Assembly (NCBI GenBank): GCA_934294885.1
Contig: CAKRAK010000010.1
Coordinates: 1-64,000, forward strand
Source: an uncultured Lachnospiraceae bacterium
Lineage (GTDB): Bacteria > Bacillota > Clostridia > Lachnospirales > Lachnospiraceae
Direction of reading: 5' to 3'
DNA: 64,000 bases
Shown: positions 33,290 through 41,055 of the stretch, piece after piece
How the letters are laid out: each line of letters begins with the position of its first letter
Numbering within the stretch: the stretch's first letter is position 1
Notes under the pieces: model-generated
Seen by the model: the letters and a program-made list of their open reading frames with translations, nothing else
Database searches by the model: none
What the model was told of the DNA's origin: nothing
Position numbers and translations under genes: made by a program

Positions 33290-34287
33290 TGATATATGCT
33301 ACACCATTTCGGAGAGCCTTTGATGCAGCAATACTGATCGTATTTATATTGCTGCTTCGTAAACTGTTTTTTAAGAAATTGAACCCTTCTGTACTGCGGA
33401 TATCATGGGGTGTGGTTGCACTACGAATTCTGATTCCTGTTAAGCTTCCGTTGTTTCAAAGTATATATACAAGACTGCACCTTACGGATTATGTGGATTA
33501 TATAGAACAAAACATCGGAACCTGGACTATAGATGCATTGCTGGATATTGATTATGCAAGGGCAACGGGAGAGCCGGTTTCCAATTTGATGCTGATGAAG
33601 GGGAATGTTTTAAAATTTTCTGACCACTTTTTGATGGGGCATACGCTGTCGGATTTTTTTATCGGTATCGGACAAGCCGGCTCCTTGATCTGTCTTTTGG
33701 TCTTTACGGTGCAAAACATTTTATTTTATGTGCATGTAAATCGTCATAGCAGCATTTACGGAATGAAGGATAATCTTCCGGTATATATCATAGACGATTA
33801 CGGAGGTTCCTGCCTGACCGGAATCGCAAATCCTAAAATATACGTCAGTCAAAGGGCACTTACCAATGTCAAATGGTGTCAGTGGATTGTAAAGCATGAG
33901 TTGGGACACTATCAGTCCAAAGATAACTGGTATGGTTTGATTTCCAATATTTGCCTTATATTGCAATGGTATAATCCCTTTGTATGGTATGGGGCAAGGG
34001 CTGCTGCCGAGGACTGTGAGGTGGCATGTGATTACCGCATTTTACGAGGGGCTGATAAAAAAGAATGTATAGAATACGGGAAATGCCTGATTGGGATGGC
34101 AACCGGTGGTTCCGAAAAATATTTACATTCTGCGGCAACGGTATCCCATATGGGAAAGGGTTCTTTGAAAAGAAGAATTGTTCAGATTGCATGTCATATG
34201 GATGGTTCATCAGGAAATCCGGCAGGCAGCTATTGGTTTCTTTTTTCGGTACTTGGCTTATTTCTACTTTGTATCATGGGAGGATAA
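33286..34287 (+). CDS. M56 (BlaR1-like) membrane metallopeptidase without penicillin-sensor domain
   Basis: A 333-residue protein with four hydrophobic segments (about residues 12-28, 41-52, 128-149, 318-333) and a gluzincin-type site HELGH (204-208), with the further acidic ligand in AAEDCEVACDYRIL. This is the BlaR1/MecR1 protease part that cleaves the repressor. The chain ends right after the last helix, so the extracellular beta-lactam sensor domain of true BlaR1 is absent and the inducing signal must differ. Not expected to give beta-lactam resistance by itself. Confidence 0.88.
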   Translation: MMIYATPFRRAFDAAILIVFILLLRKLFFKKLNPSVLRISWGVVALRILIPVKLPLFQSIYTRLHLTDYVDYIEQNIGTWTIDALLDIDYARATGEPVSNLMLMKGNVLKFSDHFLMGHTLSDFFIGIGQAGSLICLLVFTVQNILFYVHVNRHSSIYGMKDNLPVYIIDDYGGSCLTGIANPKIYVSQRALTNVKWCQWIVKHELGHYQSKDNWYGLISNICLILQWYNPFVWYGARAAAEDCEVACDYRILRGADKKECIEYGKCLIGMATGGSEKYLHSAATVSHMGKGSLKRRIVQIACHMDGSSGNPAGSYWFLFSVLGLFLLCIMGG

Positions 34288-34292
34288 TCTGT

Positions 34293-34859
34293 ATGAGGGC
34301 GTATTTTGACATGTGGGAAAGAGCATTTGATTTTAAGGGAAGAACCGATTCATCGGATTTTTGGTATGCCTTTGGAATCCATATGGGAATCTGGCTGTTG
34401 TTAAGTTTTTTGTTTCTGGCGGCGGATACCGTAAGCAATGAATATCTTTCTTTTACCGTATTACCGCTGATGATATTGGATTTATATACATTTATGGCAT
34501 GGATTCCTCTGTTGTCTATGCAAATTCGCCGGCTTCATGATACCGGTCATTCTGCCGGACAGTTTATCCTGTTATGGATGTTGTCTCTTTGTCTGATTGG
34601 CATGGTAATCCGTATTTTGCTTTATGTAAAGGATGGGGAGAAATGCGGAAATAAATGGGGAGCACCCACAAAAGAATTGGAAAAGAGGAAGCAGGAGGCT
34701 CCTGTTAGAATGGCGGAGGAAAATGAGTTTGTGGACGAGTATATTACAAAAGCACGGCTGCCGGAGCCAAAAAGATGGCTTCAAAATATGTTAGTTACTT
34801 TTTTGTTTGCTTTTGTCGTAATCGTAATACAGGGAATTTTATTTTATTTTGTTTTTTAA
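34293..34859 (+). CDS. DUF805 membrane protein
   Basis: A 188-residue protein with the DUF805 pattern: YFDMWERAFDFKGRTDSSDF at the start, hydrophobic helices about 27-48, 52-75, 87-110 and 165-187, and QIRRLHDTGHSAGQFI in the middle. The role of DUF805 is not known. The start ATG 34293 (GGGAGG before it) lies 5 nt after the M56 stop; the frame is open further upstream but only inside the M56 gene. Probably part of the blaI operon. Confidence 0.82.
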   Translation: MRAYFDMWERAFDFKGRTDSSDFWYAFGIHMGIWLLLSFLFLAADTVSNEYLSFTVLPLMILDLYTFMAWIPLLSMQIRRLHDTGHSAGQFILLWMLSLCLIGMVIRILLYVKDGEKCGNKWGAPTKELEKRKQEAPVRMAEENEFVDEYITKARLPEPKRWLQNMLVTFLFAFVVIVIQGILFYFVF

Positions 34860-34880
34860 AGATAGCAATGAGGAGGAAAA

Positions 34881-35414
34881 ATGGAACCGTATAATTTGAA
34901 TGAAACTTACGAGGATGCAAATATGATTATTATTCCAAAGAAAGAGCTGGTTTCGGTAGAACGCATCCGTATCGGAAAAATGGCAATCATCTTTTTTATT
35001 TTATTACTGCTTTTATTGTTCAGTCTGAATTTCTTTGAAATCGGTCTGGTCATGCTTTTTGTAATTATTCTTGTGATTGCAGAGGTTTTATCCATTCCGG
35101 TGCAGTTATTAAGATTGCATTTATATTCTAAAAAATGTCCGTTGGAAATACAATTGAATGAATCGGAAATCAGAATGGATAACCTCAGCATCCCATTGGA
35201 AGAGATACAGGGGATGGTCATTACCCACAGGAATGCAGCCGGTAAAAGCATCTATCCCATTAATCGGATTATGATGATCAAAACAGCAAAGAAAAAATAC
35301 AAATACTGGCTGGGAACAGAGAGCGGATTGCCATATCGGGAATACGAGAAGATTGTAAATAAAGTCGAAGAGATTTGTGAAGGGAACGGTATTAAACTGC
35401 TTCAAAAAAGATAG
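34881..35414 (+). CDS. Membrane protein with PH-like cytoplasmic domain
   Basis: A 177-residue protein with an N-terminal polar segment, two adjacent membrane helices (about residues 33-74) and a C-terminal domain whose pattern (EIQLNESEIRMDNLSIPLEE, IQGMVITHR, RIMMIKTAKKKYKYWLG) resembles bacterial PH/YcxB-like domains. No function can be given. It is 21 nt after the DUF805 gene with an AGGAGG site, so it is probably co-transcribed. Confidence 0.65.
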   Translation: MEPYNLNETYEDANMIIIPKKELVSVERIRIGKMAIIFFILLLLLLFSLNFFEIGLVMLFVIILVIAEVLSIPVQLLRLHLYSKKCPLEIQLNESEIRMDNLSIPLEEIQGMVITHRNAAGKSIYPINRIMMIKTAKKKYKYWLGTESGLPYREYEKIVNKVEEICEGNGIKLLQKR

Positions 35415-35461
35415 GAAGGGTAACCACATATATTTATTGAGCAAAGGAATGGGAGGATAAA

Positions 35462-35704
35462 ATGATTATTTACGGTACAAGAGGGTTTAAAAAAATAATT
35501 GGTTCTACAATGAAAGCGTATTCCTGTGATCGTTGTGGCAATACAATGGCATTTGAGGTTGTGAGGGAATGGATCTGGTTTACATTATTTTTTATTCCAC
35601 TGATCCCGTTATACAGAAAATATTATCTGGTATGTCCTCATTGCCGGGGGATGGTACAGATTAAGAAAAAAGAGTTGGATGCATACATGCAAAAGAACAT
35701 CTGA
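35462..35704 (+). CDS. Zinc-ribbon protein, 80 aa
   Basis: A small protein with a zinc ribbon formed by CDRCGN and CPHCRG, separated by a hydrophobic stretch WIWFTLFFIPLIPLYRKYYL. This zinc-ribbon family is common in Firmicutes as a stand-alone protein of unknown role. GGGAGGATAAA precedes the ATG. It is the last gene of the cluster that begins with the BlaI-like repressor. Confidence 0.78.
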   Translation: MIIYGTRGFKKIIGSTMKAYSCDRCGNTMAFEVVREWIWFTLFFIPLIPLYRKYYLVCPHCRGMVQIKKKELDAYMQKNI

Positions 35705-35734
35705 CCGTATTCTGCAAAAAGTTCAGAAACATAC

Positions 35735-35763
35735 TTGCAAAATGGAATAGAATCTTATATGCT
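35735..35763 (+). promoter_or_regulatory. Promoter of the ZTP riboswitch-AICAR transformylase unit
   Basis: TTGCAA, a 17-nt spacer and TATGCT, starting transcription at the 5' end of the aptamer. Confidence 0.6.
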
Positions 35764-35770
35764 ATGAGTA

Positions 35771-35877
35771 GCACATGACTGACGGAGAAGTGGGGTAACC
35801 CATGGGGAGTGTGTTCACAGATTAGTAGCCGACCGTCTGGGCAACCGTTTATTTGGCATGTCCGGGCGGTTTTTTTA
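35771..35877 (+). promoter_or_regulatory. ZTP (pfl) riboswitch with terminator
   Basis: Conserved parts: TGACTGACGG, GTGGGGTAACCCATGGGGAG, a variable loop, GCCGACCGTCTGGGC. In the aptamer GACGG (35781-35785) pairs with CCGTC (35833-35837). The terminator instead pairs CCGTCTGG (35833-35840) with CCGGGCGG (35862-35869), followed by seven T. The two pairings share 35833-35837, so ZMP/ZTP binding should prevent termination and switch the gene on. The downstream enzyme uses ZMP (AICAR), which fits. Confidence 0.9.
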
Positions 35878-35958
35878 CGGAAAGCAACGACATAGTAAGT
35901 GCTTGCATGGTACTTTGGCGTATGCTGAGATAAGATTAAAAGAAAGAGAGGAATTCAC

Positions 35959-37137
35959 ATGAACGAAATCGAATTAAAGTATGGATGTAATCCAAATCAG
36001 AAGCCTTCCAGAATTTTTATGGAGGATGGAAGTGATCTGCCTGTAACCGTTTTAAACGGTAAGCCGGGCTATATTAATTTCCTTGATGCATTTAATGGCT
36101 GGCAGCTTGTAAAGGAGCTTAAGGAGGCAACCGGACTTCCTGCCGCAACATCATTTAAACATGTATCTCCTGCAGGTGCAGCAGTGGGACTTCCTCTTAC
36201 GGATACATTGGCAAAGATTTACTGGGTAGATGACTTAGGTGAATTATCACCCCTTGCATGTGCTTATGCAAGAGCAAGAGGTGCAGACCGTATGTCATCC
36301 TTTGGTGATTTTATCGCACTTTCAGATGTCTGTGATGAGGATACAGCAAGATTGATCAAACGTGAGGTATCAGACGGAGTAATTGCTCCGGGATATACAG
36401 ATGAAGCTTTGGCTTTGTTAAAGGCAAAGAAGAAGGGTAATTACAACATTATTCAGATAGATGAAAATTATGTTCCTGCGGAAATCGAAAGAAAACAGGT
36501 TTACGGTATTACCTTTGAGCAGGGTAGAAATGAACTGGATATTAACGGTGATCTGTTATCCAATATCGTAACAAAGAACAAAGATATTCCGGAGTCAGCG
36601 TTGATTGACATGAAGATTGCATTGATTACATTAAAGTATACGCAGTCGAATTCAGTTTGCTATGTTAAGGATGGTCAGGCAATCGGTATCGGTGCCGGAC
36701 AGCAGTCACGTATCCACTGTACAAGACTTGCGGGACAGAAGGCAGATAACTGGTACCTTCGTCAGTCACCACAGGTTATGGGATTACAGTTTTTGGATAC
36801 TCTTGGACGTGCAGACAGAGATAATGCAATTGATGTATATATGGGTGATGAGTATGAGGATGTTCTTCGTGAAGGTGAATGGCAGAAGCGCTTTAAGGTT
36901 AAGCCTGAAGTATTCACAAGAGAGGAAAAGCGTGCATGGTTAGATGGTAACACAGGTGTAACCCTTGGTTCAGACGCATTTTTCCCATTCTCGGATAATA
37001 TTGAAAGAGCTCATAAGAGTGGTGTGGAATATATTGCCCAGCCGGGTGGTTCCGTAAGAGACGATCTTGTAATCGAGTGTGCCGATTCTTATAACATGGC
37101 GATGGTATTTACAGGAATCCGTTTGTTCCACCACTAA
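35959..37137 (+). CDS. Stand-alone AICAR transformylase (PurH C-terminal type)
   Basis: A 392-residue 5-aminoimidazole-4-carboxamide ribonucleotide formyltransferase without the IMP cyclohydrolase domain found in bifunctional PurH. Typical motifs are ELKYGCNPNQKPSRI, the catalytic-type FKHVSPAGAAVG, GDFIALSDVCD, LKYTQSNSVCYVKDGQ, GIGAGQQSRIHCTRLAG, SDAFFPFSDNIE and AQPGGSVRDD. It performs the formyl transfer of purine synthesis; a separate cyclohydrolase must be encoded elsewhere. The ZTP riboswitch upstream responds to its substrate. AGAGAGG precedes the ATG. Confidence 0.92.
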   Translation: MNEIELKYGCNPNQKPSRIFMEDGSDLPVTVLNGKPGYINFLDAFNGWQLVKELKEATGLPAATSFKHVSPAGAAVGLPLTDTLAKIYWVDDLGELSPLACAYARARGADRMSSFGDFIALSDVCDEDTARLIKREVSDGVIAPGYTDEALALLKAKKKGNYNIIQIDENYVPAEIERKQVYGITFEQGRNELDINGDLLSNIVTKNKDIPESALIDMKIALITLKYTQSNSVCYVKDGQAIGIGAGQQSRIHCTRLAGQKADNWYLRQSPQVMGLQFLDTLGRADRDNAIDVYMGDEYEDVLREGEWQKRFKVKPEVFTREEKRAWLDGNTGVTLGSDAFFPFSDNIERAHKSGVEYIAQPGGSVRDDLVIECADSYNMAMVFTGIRLFHH

Positions 37138-37165
37138 TATTTTAGTAGGAAGAATGAGAAGAACA

Positions 37166-37369
37166 ATGGAAAATGATGTAATTTTAGAAAGTGATATTGC
37201 CAATATCATTGATTTGCTGGATGGAAAATGTGACAACGGAGTCAGCAGGATCAAGGTAAACGTATCGGAAACCCAGGAGGCGGAAACCGTAAAGGAAGTA
37301 CATCATCACGGAAGATGTGATGTGGGAAGTCCGTGGGCTACCGGCAGCGTAAGGAATTTTGACTGCTAG
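37166..37369 (+). CDS. Small HHGRCD-motif protein
   Basis: A 67-residue protein, MENDVILESDIANIIDLLDG at the start and VKEVHHHGRCDVGSPWATGS near the end. Small Lachnospiraceae proteins with a (H)HHGRCDxGSPxA motif recur in my memory, but I know of no function. The His and Cys residues (HHH, C, final C) could bind metal. It lies 28 nt after the AICAR transformylase in the same direction, so it is probably under the ZTP switch. ATG 37154 (MRRTMEND) is an alternative start with a nearer AGGA. Confidence 0.7.
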   Translation: MENDVILESDIANIIDLLDGKCDNGVSRIKVNVSETQEAETVKEVHHHGRCDVGSPWATGSVRNFDC

Positions 37370-37391
37370 TACTTTATTTTCCAAATATAAA

Positions 37392-37488
37392 GAATCATAG
37401 GATGATTATACGAGAAGCAGACAGTGGGAACGGTCCTTGTAAGGAACCATCATCTGCGAAAGAAAGCGTCCGGCTAAGAACCCTGCTA
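37392..37488 (+). other. Possible structured RNA between the HHGRCD gene and a small membrane gene
   Basis: This gap has AATCAT-agg-ATGATT, then GCAGA...TCTGC enclosing GGTCCTT/AAGGAACC, and an alternative outer pairing AGCA...TGCT with GGG/CCC. It has a G/C-rich single-stranded look unlike the AT-rich intergenic DNA nearby. No riboswitch class was recognised and no terminator follows directly. Confidence 0.3.
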
Positions 37489-37523
37489 ACAATTACTTGA
37501 CAGTAATAATTTTACCTTTTTGG

Positions 37524-37551
37524 TTGAAATTTGAGAGATATATGCTAGAAT
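37524..37551 (+). promoter_or_regulatory. Probable promoter of the 46-aa membrane protein
   Basis: TTGAAA, a 16-nt spacer and TAGAAT, 54 nt before the start codon. A second TTGACA at 37497-37502 lacks a matching minus 10. Confidence 0.45.
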
Positions 37552-37604
37552 ATCCTTGCAAAGAAGATAAACCCCATGATTTTATGGTGTGACGAGGTGA
37601 AAGA

Positions 37605-37745
37605 ATGAAGAAAAAGTCTGTTATAGGGATTATAATAGGATCGGTTGTAGGTGTGGTAAGTATTGTGGTGGCTGTTGTAACCGGTCATAAGGTTAAGAAA
37701 GCAAGACAGTTAAAGGATCATCCGACAAAATATAAACCATTATAA
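37605..37745 (+). CDS. Small single-helix membrane protein, 46 aa
   Basis: MKKKSVIGIIIGSVVGVVSI opens a single hydrophobic helix (about residues 5-26), followed by a basic tail HKVKKARQLKDHPTKYKPL. GAGGTGAAAGA is an excellent ribosome site. It has its own promoter-like sequence and a terminator directly after, so it is an independent gene. Function unknown; not recognised as a known family. Confidence 0.7.
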   Translation: MKKKSVIGIIIGSVVGVVSIVVAVVTGHKVKKARQLKDHPTKYKPL

Positions 37746-37753
37746 AAAGTAGA

Positions 37754-37783
37754 GGGGAGCGTTTATTACTCCCCTTTTATTTT
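37754..37783 (+). terminator. Terminator after the 46-aa membrane protein
   Basis: GGGGAG (37754-37759) pairs with CTCCCC (37769-37774), followed by TTTTATTTTT. Confidence 0.85.
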
Positions 37784-37799
37784 TGATGAAGGAGTCGTT

Positions 37800-39131
37800 A
37801 TGAAGGATTTAACAAAGGGATATCCTGCAAAAGTTATATTTATGTTTGCGTTACCTTTGATATTCGGTAACGTATTTCAACAATTTTATAATATGGCAGA
37901 CAGTAAGATTGTCAGTATGTTTGTGGGAACCTCGGCACTTGCAGCGATTGGTTCCACCAGTGTAATATCCAATACCCTGATTGGTTTTGTCAGTGGGCTG
38001 ACTCAGGGCTTTTCTATTTTGATTGCCAACAGCTTTGGGGCGAAAGAGGATAAACGGATGCGGCGGTTTGTGGCAGGTACAATACTGCTGACCATGGGGG
38101 TAGCATTGATTCTTACCCTTGCAGGTGAAATTTTGATAAAGGAAATACTCTGTGGATTAAGTACTCCGGAGGATATTATGCAGGACGCCCTTGCTTATGT
38201 CCGGATTATCATATATGGCAATCTGTTTGTTGCCTTATATAACATGTGTGCCAATATGTTAAGGGCGGTGGGAGACAGCAAACGACCTTTGTATTGTCTG
38301 CTCCTTGGTATTGTTGGAAATATATTTCTTGATTTGTTATTTGTTGGCCCTATGAAAATGGGGATTACAGGTGCGGCATATGCAACGGTGATTTCCCAGG
38401 CAATATCCGGAATCTGTTGTCTTGCGGTAATTATTCAAAAATATCGGGAAATCCTTCCGTATAAAGAGGATTGGCGGTTGGAAACCGAGCAATATTCGGC
38501 ATTGATCACCACCGGCTTGTCTATGGGACTTATGAGCTGTATTGTGAACATCGGAACGGTGGTTCTGCAAAGCTCCATTAACAGCCTGGGAACGAAAATT
38601 GTTGCTGCTCATACAGCTTCCAGAAGAGCAATTGATGTATTAATGGTTGCATTATATACGATTGGTTTGGCAATGACTACTTATGTCAGTCAGAATATGG
38701 GTGCGAAAAAGCCGGAACGGATCAAACAGGGGGTCAGACATGCTCTTATTATGGTAACGGTATTTACGACCATTTTAATTGTAATCTGTTTTGTATTCGG
38801 AGAAGGAATTATTCGCTGGCTGACTTCTACAGATGACATGGAGATTATACAGGCTTCCGTTATGTATATTCATGTGTCGGTTGTATTCTTTTATATGTTA
38901 GGACCGTTGTTTGTGCTTCGCTGTTCCTTACAGGGAATGGGAAGAAAGGTAGTGCCGGTATGTTCCAGTGTATTGGAAATGTGTGTCAAAATACTGTCAG
39001 CGATGCTTTTGGTTCCTGCCTTGGGTTATTTTGGCGTAGCATTGACAGAGCCGGTCAGCTGGTGTGTAATGACAATATTATTGGCGGCTGCCTATATAAG
39101 CAAGTCGCCGGAAAAGCTGTTAGAGGAGTAG
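37800..39131 (+). CDS. MATE-family efflux transporter
   Basis: A 443-residue transporter with about twelve hydrophobic helices in two related halves. The N-terminal MATE pattern is PAKVIFMFALPLIFGNVFQQ followed by FYNMADSKIVSMFVG; the second half has SRRAIDVLMVALYTIGLAMT and TYVSQNMGAKKPERIKQG. MATE proteins export cationic drugs or metabolites with Na+ or H+. AAGGAG precedes the ATG. The next gene follows after 10 nt. Confidence 0.93.
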   Translation: MKDLTKGYPAKVIFMFALPLIFGNVFQQFYNMADSKIVSMFVGTSALAAIGSTSVISNTLIGFVSGLTQGFSILIANSFGAKEDKRMRRFVAGTILLTMGVALILTLAGEILIKEILCGLSTPEDIMQDALAYVRIIIYGNLFVALYNMCANMLRAVGDSKRPLYCLLLGIVGNIFLDLLFVGPMKMGITGAAYATVISQAISGICCLAVIIQKYREILPYKEDWRLETEQYSALITTGLSMGLMSCIVNIGTVVLQSSINSLGTKIVAAHTASRRAIDVLMVALYTIGLAMTTYVSQNMGAKKPERIKQGVRHALIMVTVFTTILIVICFVFGEGIIRWLTSTDDMEIIQASVMYIHVSVVFFYMLGPLFVLRCSLQGMGRKVVPVCSSVLEMCVKILSAMLLVPALGYFGVALTEPVSWCVMTILLAAAYISKSPEKLLEE

Positions 39132-39141
39132 GTGAAGGGAA

Positions 39142-40980
39142 ATGAAAACAGTAGACGATTTAAGAAATGAAATGCAGAAAGCACATATGGATGCATATTT
39201 AATTGTATCCGATGATTTTCATGGTTCGGAATATGTTGGAGATTATTTCAAGTGCAGGGAATACGTTTCCGGATTTGACGGTTCTGCCGGAACACTGGTC
39301 ATTACCCGGGAGGAAGCGGGATTGTGGACGGACGGAAGATATTTTATTCAGGCCCAGGATCAGTTAGAGGGAACCGGAATCAAGCTGTTTAAAATGGGAG
39401 AACCGGATGTTCCTACTGTTTTTGAATATTTGGAGCAGACATTAGAGGAAGGAAGCTGTCTTGGTTATGATGGTCGGACGGTTTGTGTCAGCTACGGCAA
39501 ACAGATAAAAGAAAAGTTAGCTAAAAAGAACATTTCCTTTTCTGAAGGAACGGATCTGGTAGACCGGATCTGGAAGGACAGACCGGCATTGTCTCATGAG
39601 CCGGTATGGATATTGGAGGATACCTTTGCCGGGGTTGGTCGGGAGAAAAAGCTTGCAGACCTGAGAGAAAAAATGAAGCTTGCAGAGGCAGATTATCATC
39701 TGATTGCTTCTTTAGATGATATTGCATGGCTTTATAATATGAGGGGAAATGATATTGCTTATAATCCGGTAGCTCTTTCCTATACATTAATGGATAATCG
39801 GAATCAAAAAGCAATCCTTTATTTACAGGAGGATGCTTTAGGAGACAGAGAAAGAAGGGAACTGGAAAAGGACGGAATTACCATTCGCCCATATTTTGCA
39901 GTCTATGAGGATATCAGAAAGCTTGGAATGGATGAAAATTGTCCGGAGTCAAAAAATGTTTCCCTGATGATAGATGAAGCTGCGTTGAATATTGCCCTGT
40001 ATTCTGCGATATCGGAGCATATTCAGGTGATAAACAGGAAGAACCCCACAACCCTTGCAAAAGCAGTGAAAAACCCGGTGGAAATGAAAAATGAGCGTAA
40101 GGCACATATAAAAGATGGTGTTGCGGTTACAAAGCTGTTATACTGGTTGAAAAGCATACAGCATACGGATGCCTTTCGGGATGGACAGATTACAGAGCTT
40201 ATGGTTGGAGAAAGGCTGTTAGACCTTAGGAAGGAACAGGAGGGTTTTATAGAGCAAAGCTTTGCACCGATTATTGCTACGGGAGCGCATGGTGCGATTG
40301 TTCATTATGAGCCGACTCCGGAATCTGACAGACCAATTGAAAATCATACATTTTTATTAATGGATACCGGAGGACAATACTACGAAGGAACCACAGATAT
40401 CACAAGAACCATTATAATGGGAAATGCAACACCTCTTCAGAAGCACCATTATACTGCTGTTTTGCGGGGCAATCTGAATCTGGCAGCAGCCTGTTTTAAG
40501 GAGGGTGTAACCGGTGTGAATCTGGATTATCTGGCAAGAAGTCCTTTGTGGGAAATGGGGCTGGATTATAATCACGGAACCGGTCACGGTGTAGGATATT
40601 TATTAAACGTGCATGAGGGACCTAACGGAATCCGATTAAAAGAGGCAGAGCAAAAGGTGGGAGTACCTTTGGAAGAGGGCATGATAACTTCTGATGAACC
40701 GGGGTTGTATCTGGAGGGACAGTACGGAATCCGGCTGGAGAATCTGATTTTGTGTGTGAAGGATAAAAAGACGGAAATGGGACAATTTTTAAAATTTGAT
40801 ACGTTAACCATGGTTCCATTTGACAAAGACGCAATTATGATAGATGATATGACACGGGACGAGCTTCGTCATCTGAATGAATATCATCAAATGGTATATG
40901 AAGTGATTTCTCCATATCTTACAAAAGAAGAAGGGGATTGGTTATATGAAGTGACCCGCCCTTTGGTAAAAGAAAATTAA
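39142..40980 (+). CDS. Aminopeptidase P family protein (M24B)
   Basis: A 612-residue X-Pro aminopeptidase-like enzyme of the long type. Two creatinase N-terminal domains (about residues 1-300) precede the M24 domain. Metal ligands: the Asp residues in LMDTGGQYYEGTTDITRT, His in HGTGHGVGYLLNVHEGP, Glu in TSDEPGLYLEG and Glu in IRLENLILC. The C-terminal 60 residues match the M24_C extension. It releases N-terminal residues before proline in cytoplasmic peptides. It is 10 nt after the MATE gene, with GTGAAGGGA as ribosome site. Confidence 0.92.
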   Translation: MKTVDDLRNEMQKAHMDAYLIVSDDFHGSEYVGDYFKCREYVSGFDGSAGTLVITREEAGLWTDGRYFIQAQDQLEGTGIKLFKMGEPDVPTVFEYLEQTLEEGSCLGYDGRTVCVSYGKQIKEKLAKKNISFSEGTDLVDRIWKDRPALSHEPVWILEDTFAGVGREKKLADLREKMKLAEADYHLIASLDDIAWLYNMRGNDIAYNPVALSYTLMDNRNQKAILYLQEDALGDRERRELEKDGITIRPYFAVYEDIRKLGMDENCPESKNVSLMIDEAALNIALYSAISEHIQVINRKNPTTLAKAVKNPVEMKNERKAHIKDGVAVTKLLYWLKSIQHTDAFRDGQITELMVGERLLDLRKEQEGFIEQSFAPIIATGAHGAIVHYEPTPESDRPIENHTFLLMDTGGQYYEGTTDITRTIIMGNATPLQKHHYTAVLRGNLNLAAACFKEGVTGVNLDYLARSPLWEMGLDYNHGTGHGVGYLLNVHEGPNGIRLKEAEQKVGVPLEEGMITSDEPGLYLEGQYGIRLENLILCVKDKKTEMGQFLKFDTLTMVPFDKDAIMIDDMTRDELRHLNEYHQMVYEVISPYLTKEEGDWLYEVTRPLVKEN

Positions 40981-41055
40981 TGTAAAAACAGACTTGTTTT
41001 TATGAATGAAAAAAGAAATAGATGGATTTTATAGTTTTAGATTACGGGGTATTTT

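Noticed and set aside
34065..34292. N-terminal extension of the DUF805 frame inside the M56 gene
   Set aside because: The DUF805 domain and ribosome site start at 34293; the extension is out of frame with a real gene.
35771..35843. Candidate purine (guanine/adenine) riboswitch before the AICAR transformylase
   Set aside because: The conserved core fits the ZTP (pfl) class, not the purine aptamer.
37392..37488. Candidate c-di-GMP or THF riboswitch
   Set aside because: The conserved nucleotides of these classes could not be found; kept only as an unclassified structured region.
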